The notes under the pieces: generated by a model
The model's input: the letters and a program-made list of their open reading frames with translations, nothing else
The model's database searches: none
Told to the model about the DNA's origin: nothing
Source: a virus
DNA length: 24,128 nucleotides
Direction: 5' to 3' (one strand)
IMG/VR virus record: IMGVR_UViG_3300009412_000036
Coordinates: 1 to 24,128 of that record
Part shown: one piece after another, positions 13,975 to 22,154 of the stretch
Position numbering within the stretch: the stretch's first letter is position 1
Layout: every line of letters starts with the position of its first letter
Made by a program: the position numbers and the translations under genes

Positions 13975-14297
13975 TTGGTCGTATTCCCGGCGTTTTGATC
14001 TGCTGGCAGATCGGGTGCGGCCGCGCTGATCAGCCGGATCAACACATCGCTGTCTTCGGAAAGAATATCCCCGGCAACAACACGATCCGCCTCTGGGTGA
14101 TGCCGCGACAGTGCGCAATGGATCATCGTGATCATCTCGCTGATCTTGGCGGCGCCACTTTCCGCCCTCTCCGCCCAGGCAAGCGCGTCCTCGCCGGTCT
14201 CGGTCTCGAAGGCGGCGAGCGCATTCATGTCCATACGCAACGTGTAGGTCTTGCCCTCGGATGCGGCGGCGATCTCGCCTCGGAACTTGTTCGCCAT
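13944..14297 (-). CDS. Tail assembly chaperone, G-like / GTA gp10-type (117 aa)
   Basis: Begins MANKFRGEIAAASEGKTYTL, followed by RMDMNALAAFETETGEDAL, the layout of the GTA gp10-like tail assembly family. A short helical core (ISEMITMIHCALSRHHPEAD) and a Lys/Ala-rich C-terminus (TTKGKRKAAAKR) follow. The zero-frame product stops at TAA 13946-13944. About seven codons before that stop lies G GGA AAG in the correct phase for -1 slippage into the next frame. The gene sits between tail tube and tape measure as in lambda. It should act as a chaperone and is not expected in the mature virion. Confidence 0.85.
   Translation of the reverse strand: MANKFRGEIAAASEGKTYTLRMDMNALAAFETETGEDALAWAERAESGAAKISEMITMIHCALSRHHPEADRVVAGDILSEDSDVLIRLISAAAPDLPADQNAGNTTKGKRKAAAKR
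13968..13974 (-). promoter_or_regulatory. Programmed -1 frameshift slippery site GGGAAAG
   Basis: The minus strand reads GGGAAAG, phased as G GGA AAG in the frame of the upstream chaperone (the codons GGA 13973-13971 and AAG 13970-13968 are 108 and 109 codons after the start). Slipping back by one base repairs the tRNAs on GGG AAA and continues with GCG in the downstream frame. This is the same heptamer as in the lambda G/T overlap. The zero-frame stop follows 22 bases later. Confidence 0.85.
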
Positions 14298-14301
14298 CCG
14301 C

Positions 14302-14724
14302 TTAGACCCCCGATGCCGCCAGGAGAACGGGTTTTGCGGTCGGCCGGATCGTGACGGTCGCCGTCATGGTCCCGGTCGACAGGTCACCGGGTTCATAGGA
14401 GGTCACGAACCCCGGAAACTGCATACGGACCCCGTTCGGGGCCGTGATCTGGAACGTATTCGACTTCTTCTCGAAGGCCGCAAGGACCGGGTCGGTCTGG
14501 CTCGGCTTCCAGTTGATGTCGAACTCACAAGGGGTGGCCTCTTTCATCCCTGCGATGAATTCCTTGAACCCGTCCGGGCTTTGAAGGTGCGTGACCTCTT
14601 CCTCGTCCCGGCTCCACCCGACCGGCTTGATCCGTGTGATTTCCACCCCGAGGTCCGGGAACTCGCCCGGTGTTTCGCCCTCGATTCCCAGTTTGGCCAG
14701 GTAGCCGATATCCGCGTCGCTCAT
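14302..14724 (-). CDS. Major tail tube protein (140 aa)
   Basis: A beta-rich protein starting MSDADIGYLAKLGIEGETPG. The segments VGWSRDEEEVTHLQSPDGFKE and FIAGMKEATPCEFDINWKPS, and later TFQITAPNGVRMQFPGFVTS, are characteristic of phage lambda-V/TP901-type tail tube subunits. Start ATG 14724 overlaps the stop of the upstream gene as ATGA. Many copies polymerise around the tape measure to form the non-contractile tail. Position between the DUF3168-type completion protein and the chaperone pair agrees. Confidence 0.85.
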   Translation of the reverse strand: MSDADIGYLAKLGIEGETPGEFPDLGVEITRIKPVGWSRDEEEVTHLQSPDGFKEFIAGMKEATPCEFDINWKPSQTDPVLAAFEKKSNTFQITAPNGVRMQFPGFVTSYEPGDLSTGTMTATVTIRPTAKPVLLAASGV

Positions 14725-15110
14725 TGCGCTCTCCAGTTTGTCACGAAATCCAAGCTGACCCGGTAAGGTCGGGTCGCCTCGTTGGTGCCGCCCTCGCGGC
14801 TTGTCCGTCGCCCGTCCTGCCAGACGCCGCGAAAGCCTCCGCCTGCATGGCCGTGAAGGAGGTTGGTGACGGCCCGCCCCAGGCGGATCGCGTCATCGAT
14901 GCTCGACAGTGCGTAGGCGTCGATCTGAACGCGCCCCTGGAAGAGGCCGGTCGGTCCTGACAGCGAAAGGCCCGGCAAATCGCTGACTACATTCAGGACC
15001 AGCGCCGGATAGGCGGCGCCCTGCGGGTGCAGGGTCCAGTTCACGCGCCCGTCAGTCTGCGCGGCGATATCGGGATCACCGCGCAGAAGGTTCCGCAGTT
15101 CCTGCTCCAC
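14721..15110 (-). CDS. Tail completion protein, DUF3168-like (129 aa)
   Basis: The protein begins MEQELRNLLRGDPDIAAQTD, followed by GRVNWTLHPQGAAYPALVLN and later GLFQGRVQIDAYALSSIDDA. This is the usual pattern of the DUF3168 family (HK97 gp10-neighbour, lambda U-like). Start is GTG 15110, one base after the upstream stop. It likely terminates or joins the tail tube at the head-proximal end. Confidence 0.8.
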   Translation of the reverse strand: MEQELRNLLRGDPDIAAQTDGRVNWTLHPQGAAYPALVLNVVSDLPGLSLSGPTGLFQGRVQIDAYALSSIDDAIRLGRAVTNLLHGHAGGGFRGVWQDGRRTSREGGTNEATRPYRVSLDFVTNWRAQ

Positions 15111-15111
15111 G

Positions 15112-15573
15112 TCACGCCTTCTGTGCCGCCCGCGCGGCCTTGCGCTCTGCCCGGCCGACCGCCTTCTGGATTTCGGTCCAGAGTTCAGTCTTCAAGCGGT
15201 CCAGCATCGCCGTCTTGTCACTGTCCCACGCCGGACGCGCCCAAGGTTGTGGCGCGTGGTGGATCGTGCCGAACTCCTGAAGGTGAGCCTGCGGCAGCGG
15301 ACCCGCGCCGACGAACATCTCGACCGAGGCTTTGTCATCGCGGACCATCTTGCGATGCTGCCCGCGCTGCCGCGGGGAGAGTTTTGTCGACACCGCGATG
15401 CTGTCCACGAGGTCGCTGTCGTCCGTCGGCGCGCCTCCTCGCATTTTTTCCGCCAGCGGCTCGGCCGACGTCCGCAGTGCGCGGCGGAGCGCACCCTTGC
15501 CCGCCGCCTTCGTCAGCTTCTCAAGCTCACGATCCAGCTCCGCAAAGCCCTCCAGCTTCATGGTCACGCTCAT
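15112..15573 (-). CDS. HK97 gp10-like tail/neck protein (153 aa)
   Basis: Start set at ATG 15573, six bases after GAGGAG, with an ATGA overlap of the upstream stop. The longer frame upstream is noise. The sequence MSVTMKLEGFAELDRELEKL, then APTDDSDLVDSIAVS, and the segment PQAHLQEFGTIHHAPQPWAR match the HK97 gp10 family, whose EFGT-x-x-x-x-PQPW motif is diagnostic. It takes part in head-tail joining. The C-terminus is a basic helix (AERKAARAAQKA). Confidence 0.88.
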   Translation of the reverse strand: MSVTMKLEGFAELDRELEKLTKAAGKGALRRALRTSAEPLAEKMRGGAPTDDSDLVDSIAVSTKLSPRQRGQHRKMVRDDKASVEMFVGAGPLPQAHLQEFGTIHHAPQPWARPAWDSDKTAMLDRLKTELWTEIQKAVGRAERKAARAAQKA

Positions 15574-15914
15574 TGCGCGCTCCTCGTTGTACAGCTGATT
15601 TCCAACCACCGCCGCCGACCCTGCACCTCGCGCGGGCCGCCGGTAATCTCGTAAGTGGTGCCGTCGCATTGGAGGCGGTCACGGACGCCGATCCCGGCCA
15701 CGAAACTGCTCCATCGGAACACGAACCGCACCGTGACGGTGGCGCCCACCGTAGACGCACGCCACGTTTCCGCATCGCTCGCATCAGCTTTGCGCGCGCG
15801 CAGCGCAGGTCCTTCCGGCAACCAGGCCTCCGACTCGGACATCCCCTTGTCGACGATGTAGCTGCGGAAGAGCTGCACCCGTCGATCGAGGCCCCCGTGT
15901 TTCGGCACCGACAT
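15570..15914 (-). CDS. Head closure protein, SPP1 gp16 / head-tail adaptor-like (114 aa)
   Basis: Start ATG 15914 overlaps the upstream stop in TGATG, with GAGG seven bases away, which decides against the longer frame. The product is short and beta-rich: LDRRVQLFRSYIVDK in the N-terminal part, TVTVRFVFRWSSFVAGIGVR in the middle, and CDGTTYEITGGPREVQGRRR near the end. This layout of an N-terminal strand (R-x-x-LF), a W-x-RFVFRW-type strand and the ITG turn is typical of the phage head-tail joining family. It should close the head portal channel and receive the tail. Confidence 0.8.
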   Translation of the reverse strand: MSVPKHGGLDRRVQLFRSYIVDKGMSESEAWLPEGPALRARKADASDAETWRASTVGATVTVRFVFRWSSFVAGIGVRDRLQCDGTTYEITGGPREVQGRRRWLEISCTTRSAQ

Positions 15915-16477
15915 CAGAACGCCTCGCGAGGTCGGAGATACCGCTTTTGACGGATGAGCCGCCATGCCGCTTGCGGTATGTCGCCCGTCTCGCCACCCTC
16001 AATTGCCAGGTCTCGCTCGAAGAACGTTTTGGCGACCAGCTTGACCGCCTCCAGCAGAACCGGATCCACCTCTTCGACCAATGCGCCGACAGTCGCGGCA
16101 ACACGAACCGCTTTCACGTCCGACCCGACGGGATCGATCATGATCAGGCGCGGCTCCTGGGCGGGGTTGGCAACGGCATAGCCCGTGCCGGGAACCTCGT
16201 CCCACGTGATCCAGTCTGCCGTCGTTTCGACCTTGGTGACGGCCTGGACAGAGACGACCGGGAACCACCAGCACGACCACTGGCATCGTTCGACGATGAA
16301 TGCGACGTCGCGCTGCCCGATCGGCCGTGCGGCAGCTGTCTCGACCATGTCGGTCGCCGAGCGGATATGTGCCGTCATCGTCGAGACGTGGTCGGCATCG
16401 GGCACGTCCAATCCGATCTCACCGAGCAGAGCTGCAGCAGAGATCGGGATCCCCGGGCGCGCGCCGATCAGTTGCAT
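15914..16477 (-). CDS. Head-tail connector, HK97 gp6-like (187 aa)
   Basis: Helical N-terminal part (MQLIGARPGIPISAAALLGE and the LDVPDADHVSTMTAHIRSAT that follows) with the MVETAAARPI segment typical of gp6/phiE125 gp8-like connectors. A strand-rich middle (CQWSCWWFPVVSVQAVTKVE) and a C-terminal helix (VLLEAVKLVAKTFFERDLAI) complete the family layout. Starts at ATG 16477, six bases after the preceding stop. It forms the ring under the portal. Confidence 0.82.
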   Translation of the reverse strand: MQLIGARPGIPISAAALLGEIGLDVPDADHVSTMTAHIRSATDMVETAAARPIGQRDVAFIVERCQWSCWWFPVVSVQAVTKVETTADWITWDEVPGTGYAVANPAQEPRLIMIDPVGSDVKAVRVAATVGALVEEVDPVLLEAVKLVAKTFFERDLAIEGGETGDIPQAAWRLIRQKRYLRPREAF

Positions 16478-16483
16478 GATGGA

Positions 16484-16795
16484 TCAGCCCTTCGTACCCT
16501 GCGACGGCAGCGCCGGCGAAGCCTTGGAGGTGGTCGCGCCGCCGTCGCTCTTGCCCGCCCCGTCATTCTTCTTCGCCGTGCTTTCGCCTGAACCCGACTG
16601 GTCTGTGGGCGTTCCGCCTGTCTTGCCCGTGCCCTGTCCCGCGGGTTCCGCCGGCACACCATCGGCTTCAGGCTTGTAGCGCTCGGCGATGCCGTGAGCT
16701 TCGAGATTGGTGGCGGTGGTTCCGTCGAAACCGGCGATCTCGCCCTTGTTGTAGAGGCCGTGCGATTTGCGCAGGCGCATGATGACCTTTTCCAT
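16484..16795 (-). CDS. Small head-region protein, DUF7302-like N-terminus with low-complexity tail (103 aa)
   Basis: Residues 1-42 (MEKVIMRLRKSHGLYNKGEI, then AGFDGTTATNLEAHGIAERY) match a small beta/helix unit often found between capsid and connector genes in siphophages. Residues 43-103 are a disordered stretch rich in Gly, Ser, Thr, Pro and Lys (for example GTGKTGGTPTDQSGSGEST). ATG 16795 has GGAG eight bases upstream. The function is unknown; decoration or assembly is possible from its position. The disordered tail is unusually long for a protein of this size. Confidence 0.7.
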   Translation of the reverse strand: MEKVIMRLRKSHGLYNKGEIAGFDGTTATNLEAHGIAERYKPEADGVPAEPAGQGTGKTGGTPTDQSGSGESTAKKNDGAGKSDGGATTSKASPALPSQGTKG

Positions 16796-16832
16796 GAAAT
16801 GTTCTCCGTATGGATGATGAAGGGAAAGAGAT

Positions 16833-16853
16833 CAGGCCGCCGAATGCGGCCTG
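16833..16853 (-). terminator. Hairpin after the capsid gene
   Basis: CAGGCCGC-ATTCG-GCGGCCTG is a perfect eight-base-pair stem just after the capsid stop (16864), followed on the minus strand by ATCTCTTTCCCTT. The T content is modest, so it is likely a weak or leaky terminator or an mRNA 3' end protecting the capsid message. Confidence 0.5.
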
Positions 16854-16863
16854 TCCTCAGCGA

Positions 16864-18186
16864 TCAGAGGGTCCAGTCCACGCCACGAGCGGAGGCGAGC
16901 GCCAGGTCATGGCGCGGCGCCAGGTCATGTTCGGAGATCGCGCGCATCAGCGTTTCATCGCGCTGAAACGCGTTCTGCTGCGTTCCACCATCGTCGATGT
17001 AGCCGGCCTCGGTGGACGTCGCGATCGTGATCTCCATCGTGTCCCCGATCATCACCTGGTTGAAGTCGCCGAACACAATCTCGCCCTCGTTACCTTCGAC
17101 CCCGAGATTGGTCGGGGACTGCGACGTGGTCAGGATGGTGTAGCCCAGGAGCGTTCCGTTGATCTCGATCGAGGGGAACATTCGCGCGCCGCCGACCGGT
17201 TCGCGAAGAGCCGCGAGGAAGTGCTTCACGCTCGGGTGCATGATCCAGCCACAGCTGATCATACCGACATTCGCACTCTCCACCCGGCTGATCATGCCGC
17301 GCAGGGCGCGTTCGACCACGTCCGCGCCATTGGCGACCGCTCCCAGCTGGTTCGCCGCCGGAACCCAGTTCACCACGCCGCGCGGCGTGTCAGCGCCACC
17401 GGCGCCCCGCATGAAGGCCAGGTCACGGCGCAGCGACATCACGTCGAGCATGTCATCCCGGACAAGCTGAGCCATGGGGACCGACGAATGCCGCAGAAGC
17501 GAGTTCGAGACCGGCACCAGTGCGGTCAGCTTCTTGAACGTCATGTCGACATTGTCGAAGCCGGGCTGGCTGACGGGAATATTCTGCAGCTCGGCAGTGT
17601 AGCTGGCACTTGCCGAACTGTTCTGCCGGGCATGACGCAGTTCTCCGGCCGGCATCGGGATCATCCGGGCACCGGCCCGCATCACGGCCACGCGCGGGCG
17701 CAGCATCTCGATCAGTTCGCTGGACTGCGCCTGCGGGATGGTGATGCCTCCGGCCGCATCGTCGGAACGGCGCAGCGCGGCCGACAAGCCGCTATGGCCG
17801 CCCGCATCGAGCCGGTCAGCGGCCCGGGTCGCATCGCCACGCGCGGCGGCCATGGCCTGGAAGATCAGGGCAGCGCCCACTCCGCGCATCGCCGGATCGG
17901 CCGCTTGCGCCGGAGCAGGATCGGCGGAATTGCCGCGCGTCGCGCCATCGTCACCGGTGGCAACCGCGGCCTGCGCACGCTCGTTGGCCTCTGCCCGGGC
18001 AATGGCCCGTTCGGCCTTATCGAAATCCGACTGAGCGGTGCTGAAGGCGGTCTCGGCTTCCGTCATCGCGTCGGCGTCGATTTCACCGTCGGCCGCTTCC
18101 AGTGCTGCAATGGTATCCGCAGCCTTTTGCATGGCCTCGGCCGCGGCTTTGCGGTCGCGGCGCAGATCGTTGATATCCTTCGGCAT
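16864..18186 (-). CDS. HK97-fold major capsid protein with delta domain (440 aa)
   Basis: Start set at ATG 18186, eight bases after AGGAGA. Residues 1-75 form a coiled-coil scaffolding delta domain (MPKDINDLRRDRKAAAEAMQ; then ADTIAALEAADGEIDADAMT). A Gly/Ala linker follows, and the mature core starts around 140 with DDAAGGITIPQAQSSELIEM. Further HK97-fold signs are MTFKKLTALVPVSNSLLRHS and the FGDFNQVMIGDTMEITIATS segment near the end. The delta domain is expected to be cut off by the S49-type protease encoded upstream. No separate scaffold gene is present, in keeping with an N-terminal scaffold. Confidence 0.93.
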   Translation of the reverse strand: MPKDINDLRRDRKAAAEAMQKAADTIAALEAADGEIDADAMTEAETAFSTAQSDFDKAERAIARAEANERAQAAVATGDDGATRGNSADPAPAQAADPAMRGVGAALIFQAMAAARGDATRAADRLDAGGHSGLSAALRRSDDAAGGITIPQAQSSELIEMLRPRVAVMRAGARMIPMPAGELRHARQNSSASASYTAELQNIPVSQPGFDNVDMTFKKLTALVPVSNSLLRHSSVPMAQLVRDDMLDVMSLRRDLAFMRGAGGADTPRGVVNWVPAANQLGAVANGADVVERALRGMISRVESANVGMISCGWIMHPSVKHFLAALREPVGGARMFPSIEINGTLLGYTILTTSQSPTNLGVEGNEGEIVFGDFNQVMIGDTMEITIATSTEAGYIDDGGTQQNAFQRDETLMRAISEHDLAPRHDLALASARGVDWTL

Positions 18187-18296
18187 CGTTCTCTCCTGTG
18201 GTGGATACCTGCCACGCTCGCGCGCAGCCAAACGACCCCGCCGCGATTGGCAGGGCATCGGGTCGCCGCGCAGTGTGCGCGGCAATGTCGTAGATG
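18187..18296 (-). other. Structured intergenic leader before capsid gene
   Basis: The longest gap in the head cluster. On the minus strand it contains GCCGCGC-ACACT-GCGCGGC (18265-18283, a perfect seven-base-pair hairpin) and, overlapping its edge by one base, CGACCC paired with GGGTCG (18260-18265 and 18233-18238). No T-run follows. It may shape the 5' end of the capsid mRNA or hold an internal promoter; no good -35/-10 pair was seen. Confidence 0.4.
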
Positions 18297-19217
18297 TCAG
18301 AAACTGGCGCGCGCCTGTGCGGCCCGGGCCTGCGCGACGACCGCCTGCGCGCGACGGCGGCGCGGCGACGTTGTCCCGGTCGTGCCGGATCCGTAAAGGT
18401 CGATGATCCGGGCATCGAAGGCGGCCCGGGTTTCAATCTGATCAGCCAAACCCCGCGCCACGGCGTCCTCGGGTTCGTGCATCGCACCACCCCAAGCCGG
18501 GTCGCCGTTGACGCTCAACCGGTCAGGCAGGTCCGAGAGCGGGATACCCCGGCCAGCGGCGACCACGGCGTGAAACCGCGCCTCGCTTTCGTCGAGCGAG
18601 CGCTTCCACTCCGCGCGCCCCTCTTCCGTCGAGGCGTCCGGCCGCTTTGCCATCGCGTGGCTTGAGACCAGCTCGAACATCTGGACGCCCCAGCTCTGCC
18701 CGGGCTGTACGAAGGACTCCGTCAGCACCGCGCAGCCGATCGACCCTACCATCGAGCCGGGCGTCACGGACAATTCCGTTGCCTGCGATGCCAGAGCGTA
18801 GGCCGCCGAGGCAGCGAGCGGATGTGCGACGGCGTGAACAGGTTTCGCAGACGCCGCTCCGGCGATCGCCTGGACCGCCCCGTCGAGACCCAGCACCAGG
18901 CCGCCCGGCGAGTCGATGATCAACACGATCGCCGCCACGTCCTCGTGCGCGACGAGGTCCGACATTGTCTCTTCTAGTCCGCGATAGGTGGTCCAGCCGA
19001 GATAGCGTTCCAGCAACTCGGAGTTCGGCGTCAACAGGCCGGTGATCGGCACGTACGCGATCCGGCGCGAGATCATGTAGCGCTCGCCTCGATCCATCGC
19101 CATGACGGCCTGCACGTTGGCTACCGGCCACGCCGAGTTGAGAAGCCCGCGGCCCATCTGGTCGCTGAGAGCCACCAACTGGCCCGACATCCGGGCCCCG
19201 ATCGTGTCAGGTATCAT
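18297..19217 (-). CDS. S49 family head maturation protease (306 aa)
   Basis: A SppA-like/lambda C-like serine peptidase. The region AAIVLIIDSPGGLVLGLDGA (about 95-114) carries the DSPGG motif. The nucleophile is probably Ser137 in LAASAAYALASQ, and GSMVGSIGCAV (about 154-164) forms the next conserved strand. ATG 19217 overlaps the portal stop by 11 bases and has GAGG nine bases upstream. It should process the capsid delta domain and itself. The C-terminal end is very basic (SPRRRRAQAVVAQARAAQAR), perhaps for binding the portal or DNA. Adjacency to the capsid gene supports the role. Confidence 0.88.
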   Translation of the reverse strand: MIPDTIGARMSGQLVALSDQMGRGLLNSAWPVANVQAVMAMDRGERYMISRRIAYVPITGLLTPNSELLERYLGWTTYRGLEETMSDLVAHEDVAAIVLIIDSPGGLVLGLDGAVQAIAGAASAKPVHAVAHPLAASAAYALASQATELSVTPGSMVGSIGCAVLTESFVQPGQSWGVQMFELVSSHAMAKRPDASTEEGRAEWKRSLDESEARFHAVVAAGRGIPLSDLPDRLSVNGDPAWGGAMHEPEDAVARGLADQIETRAAFDARIIDLYGSGTTGTTSPRRRRAQAVVAQARAAQARASF

Positions 19218-20484
19218 CGTCGTCGTCCTCGCTGCTGGCGCTGTCGTCGCGCGTCATGTTGGGAGCCGGGTTCAGTCGATCACCGCCAGGCAACGGGGCC
19301 ATACCCTCGATCCGGCGTCCTTCGTTCGGCACCATGAACGGGCCACCGATGGCTTTGGCCAAAGCCTCGTAACGATCTTTCGTGGTCGGTCGCAGAAGCG
19401 CGTCGAAGTCGTGGCGCAGAAACAAGCCCCGTCGCCGCTCGTCCTCGGTCAGGAGCGACAGGTTCATCTGCCCCTCCATCAGCCCTGCCCAGTGCATGAG
19501 GCAGTCGGTCAGGTAGTCGATCGCCTGCTGCTCGCCGTTGGCCTTCACGCCGTTCTCGAGCATCTGCAATTTCGACGGGGGGACGCGATAGAGCTGCGCG
19601 ATCTGCTCGCGGTCGAACTTCCGGCTTTCGAGAAGCTGCTGGTCGGCGGCCGACAGATCGAGCTTCTTGATGTCCTCGCCGAGGGACAGGATCGGCCATT
19701 CGGATGAATCGGGATCCTGCAGGGATTGGCGTACCCGGGTTCCCTTGCGTCCCCGATCCTCATCCGCCTCGTAATCGTCATTCAGGATAATGGCGCCCTT
19801 CGTCGTGCCACCGGCGGCGGTACGCGCCGCCGCTTCCTGCCCGGCCAGCGCGAGGCCCATGCTTTCGCCCGCCACCTCGATCGGCGAGCGGCCCGTCCAT
19901 CCATCCTCGGCCATGTACCGCATGTGCATCATCGACCGGACCGGCACCCGGCGCTGAACCCCTGCCCCGTCCTCGAACTCGTAAAACCGATCCCGGCCGG
20001 ACCGAAGCACTCCGCAGAGATCCGGGTGGATCAGGTCGATCAGCTGCATCTCACCGGCGCCGTCTCGCGGGGTGTAGGCATAGGACCGCCCGCGCAGGCA
20101 GAAGGCATAGGCAATGGCAAAGCGGGCGGTCGCAGCGGGGACACCGGGCGACGCCTCGACATTCATCAGGTACGGCACCGCGTGGTCGCGGACCCGCACT
20201 TCCGTCCCGTTCGTCTGCCGCTGGTAGAGCTTCAGGGGCACCTTGGCCGTGTCGCCCGCGATCACGCTGCAGATCGCCACGACCGTGGCATGACGCTGCG
20301 CCGCCAGGGCGGAGACGGGCGGCAGGCCGCGCAGACGGCTCCGGCCGTGCCAGCCCCCGGCTGTGGTTGTAAGCCACCCTTGCGGATCGCGGGTTCCGCT
20401 TGAAAGGGTCGCACTGGCGCTGACGACAGGCTCACGGCGCTGGTGAACGGCCCGGCGGCCGACGATCTTTTCGATGATGCTCAT
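19207..20484 (-). CDS. Portal protein, HK97 family (425 aa)
   Basis: Start set at ATG 20484, which overlaps the terminase stop as ATGA; the upstream extension is arginine-rich shadow sequence. Motifs typical of HK97 gp3-type portals are RHATVVAICSVIAGDTAKVP near residue 70, LKLYQRQTNG, then IEVAGESMGLALAGQEAAAR, and RKFDREQIAQLYRVPPSKLQ, followed by LTDCLMHWAGLMEGQMNLSL. The C-terminus is acidic (SSEDDDDDT). The protein forms the dodecameric gate for DNA at one capsid vertex and docks the terminase. Confidence 0.93.
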   Translation of the reverse strand: MSIIEKIVGRRAVHQRREPVVSASATLSSGTRDPQGWLTTTAGGWHGRSRLRGLPPVSALAAQRHATVVAICSVIAGDTAKVPLKLYQRQTNGTEVRVRDHAVPYLMNVEASPGVPAATARFAIAYAFCLRGRSYAYTPRDGAGEMQLIDLIHPDLCGVLRSGRDRFYEFEDGAGVQRRVPVRSMMHMRYMAEDGWTGRSPIEVAGESMGLALAGQEAAARTAAGGTTKGAIILNDDYEADEDRGRKGTRVRQSLQDPDSSEWPILSLGEDIKKLDLSAADQQLLESRKFDREQIAQLYRVPPSKLQMLENGVKANGEQQAIDYLTDCLMHWAGLMEGQMNLSLLTEDERRRGLFLRHDFDALLRPTTKDRYEALAKAIGGPFMVPNEGRRIEGMAPLPGGDRLNPAPNMTRDDSASSEDDDDDT

Positions 20485-22154
20485 GCCGTGACCGTTTCCC
20501 ATGTCCGCTTGCGTCCCTCGTTGGCCTCCGCGCGGCCCACGGCCATGATCGCGGCCACCGCGCAGTCGATCCGGCCCGAGGACTTCTTCTTGTTCGGCTT
20601 GATATTCTCGGAGGCATCCTCGTCGCGAAACACGTTGCCGACGTTCCAGGCGAGCACCGGATTGCCGCCGTGGCGCAGCTCGTTGCGGGCGACCTTTTCC
20701 TCGAACCGCTTCATCGGGTTCGACATGCTGGCATAGCCCTGCCTGTGCTCGATCATCGGGAAGCGGCGCTGCTCGAGGCGCTTCGCCAGGTACTTCATGC
20801 CCCACGGGTCATAGGCGACCTCCTGGACGTCGAAGAACCCGCGGATCGCCTCGAGGCGCTCGCACACGGCGTCCTCGTCAATCGTTCCGCCCGGATGTAC
20901 TTCCAGCCACCCGGCATCGCGCCAGCCGATATACTCTTTCTTCTCGTTCTGCGCCCGGTGGATGAAGCCCTTTGGGCCGCTCGGCATGAAGGCGTAGCAG
21001 ATCAAGTTGGTGATCCGCTCTTCCGGTACCGCGACTACAATCGAGGTCAGGTCCACCTTGGACGAGAGATCGAGGGCCACCCAGGCGCGCTTTCCGCGCA
21101 GGCGCTCCATCTCGATCGGCGCGACGGCGAGGCCCTTGTCCCAGACGTCACGCGCGATCCAGCTTTGTGTGCCCTCGGTCCAGAGATTGAGATGGAAACG
21201 CCGGAACGCGGGCATCTGCGCCGAGATCGCTTGCGCGCGCTTCACCGCGTGGCGCATTTCCGAGGCCGGTTTCGAGACGTCGAGGTTCGGATTGCCCATG
21301 GCCCAGGCGACCGGGTCCTCCGGATCGCAGTCCTCCGGCGGCTCGGCTACGTACGCGAACATCCGGTCATCGGTGATGTCCCCCCGCAGGACCGATTCAG
21401 AGTAGGTCCGCAGATCACCGCAAAGGGAGCTTCGGTCGGTCCCGGCGGTCGTGATGACCCAGTCGATCGGCTGACTGCGCGCGATCATCGATTCGACCAC
21501 GGTCTCGGCCAGTTCGCGGTCGGTCCAGCGGTGCATCTCGTCCCGCGCCACGAAATGCGGGTTGATCCCGTCTGCCGAGTTGCCGTCGCGGCTCAGGCAC
21601 TTGATCTCGCCCTGTGTCTTTCGCGACTCGATGCTGTCGCGCCAGACGGTCAGCAGCTGAGACAACGCCGGCGACTTTTGCACCATGCGCTTCACTTCCT
21701 TGAAGAGGAGGCCCGCCTGGTCGCGTGTCGTCGCGGTGCAGAACCCCTGCGGCGCGCCCTCGCCGTCGAAGAGCTGGGTGAAGAGCATCGGCACGGCGGT
21801 GTCGGTCGTCTTGCCGTTCTTCTTGCCCACCTGGTTGTAGGTGTACTTGAACCGGCGCAGGTTCGTTTCCTGCCACTTCCACCCAAAGACGCTGCCGTGC
21901 CGGAACATCTGCCACGGTTCGAGCTGGAACGACGCGCCGGCATACTTGCCGGTCGTATGCTTCAGCATCCCCGCGAACCGGATGATCATGTCAGCCGCCT
22001 CGCAGTCGAACACGAGACCACGCTCATGGCCGGTCTCCAAGTCCAGCAGGTGGCGCTCGCAGGCCATCCGGACGAGGTCTCCGGCAATGACATCCCCTTC
22101 CACCACGCTGCTGGCGTAGACGGAGACCGGGTGGTCAAGCGGATGCTGCGCCAT
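20481..22154 (-). CDS. terL: Terminase large subunit (557 aa)
   Basis: ATPase and nuclease of the DNA packaging motor. The Walker A is at residues 110-117 (GKKNGKTT) after QLEPWQMFRHGSVFGW. The Walker B with catalytic Glu is HFVARDEMH at 200-208, and TAGTD near 236-240 is the coupling region. The C-terminal nuclease acids are probably Asp362 (WVALDLSSKVDLTS), Asp449 (EVAYDPWGMKYLAKRL) and Asp530 (GRIDCAVAAIMA). Length and motifs match the HK97/phiE125-type Terminase_1 family. It overlaps the small subunit gene by 20 bases and the portal gene by four, indicating tight coupling. The nearby HNH gene and likely cos region suggest cos packaging. Confidence 0.95.
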   Translation of the reverse strand: MAQHPLDHPVSVYASSVVEGDVIAGDLVRMACERHLLDLETGHERGLVFDCEAADMIIRFAGMLKHTTGKYAGASFQLEPWQMFRHGSVFGWKWQETNLRRFKYTYNQVGKKNGKTTDTAVPMLFTQLFDGEGAPQGFCTATTRDQAGLLFKEVKRMVQKSPALSQLLTVWRDSIESRKTQGEIKCLSRDGNSADGINPHFVARDEMHRWTDRELAETVVESMIARSQPIDWVITTAGTDRSSLCGDLRTYSESVLRGDITDDRMFAYVAEPPEDCDPEDPVAWAMGNPNLDVSKPASEMRHAVKRAQAISAQMPAFRRFHLNLWTEGTQSWIARDVWDKGLAVAPIEMERLRGKRAWVALDLSSKVDLTSIVVAVPEERITNLICYAFMPSGPKGFIHRAQNEKKEYIGWRDAGWLEVHPGGTIDEDAVCERLEAIRGFFDVQEVAYDPWGMKYLAKRLEQRRFPMIEHRQGYASMSNPMKRFEEKVARNELRHGGNPVLAWNVGNVFRDEDASENIKPNKKKSSGRIDCAVAAIMAVGRAEANEGRKRTWETVTA

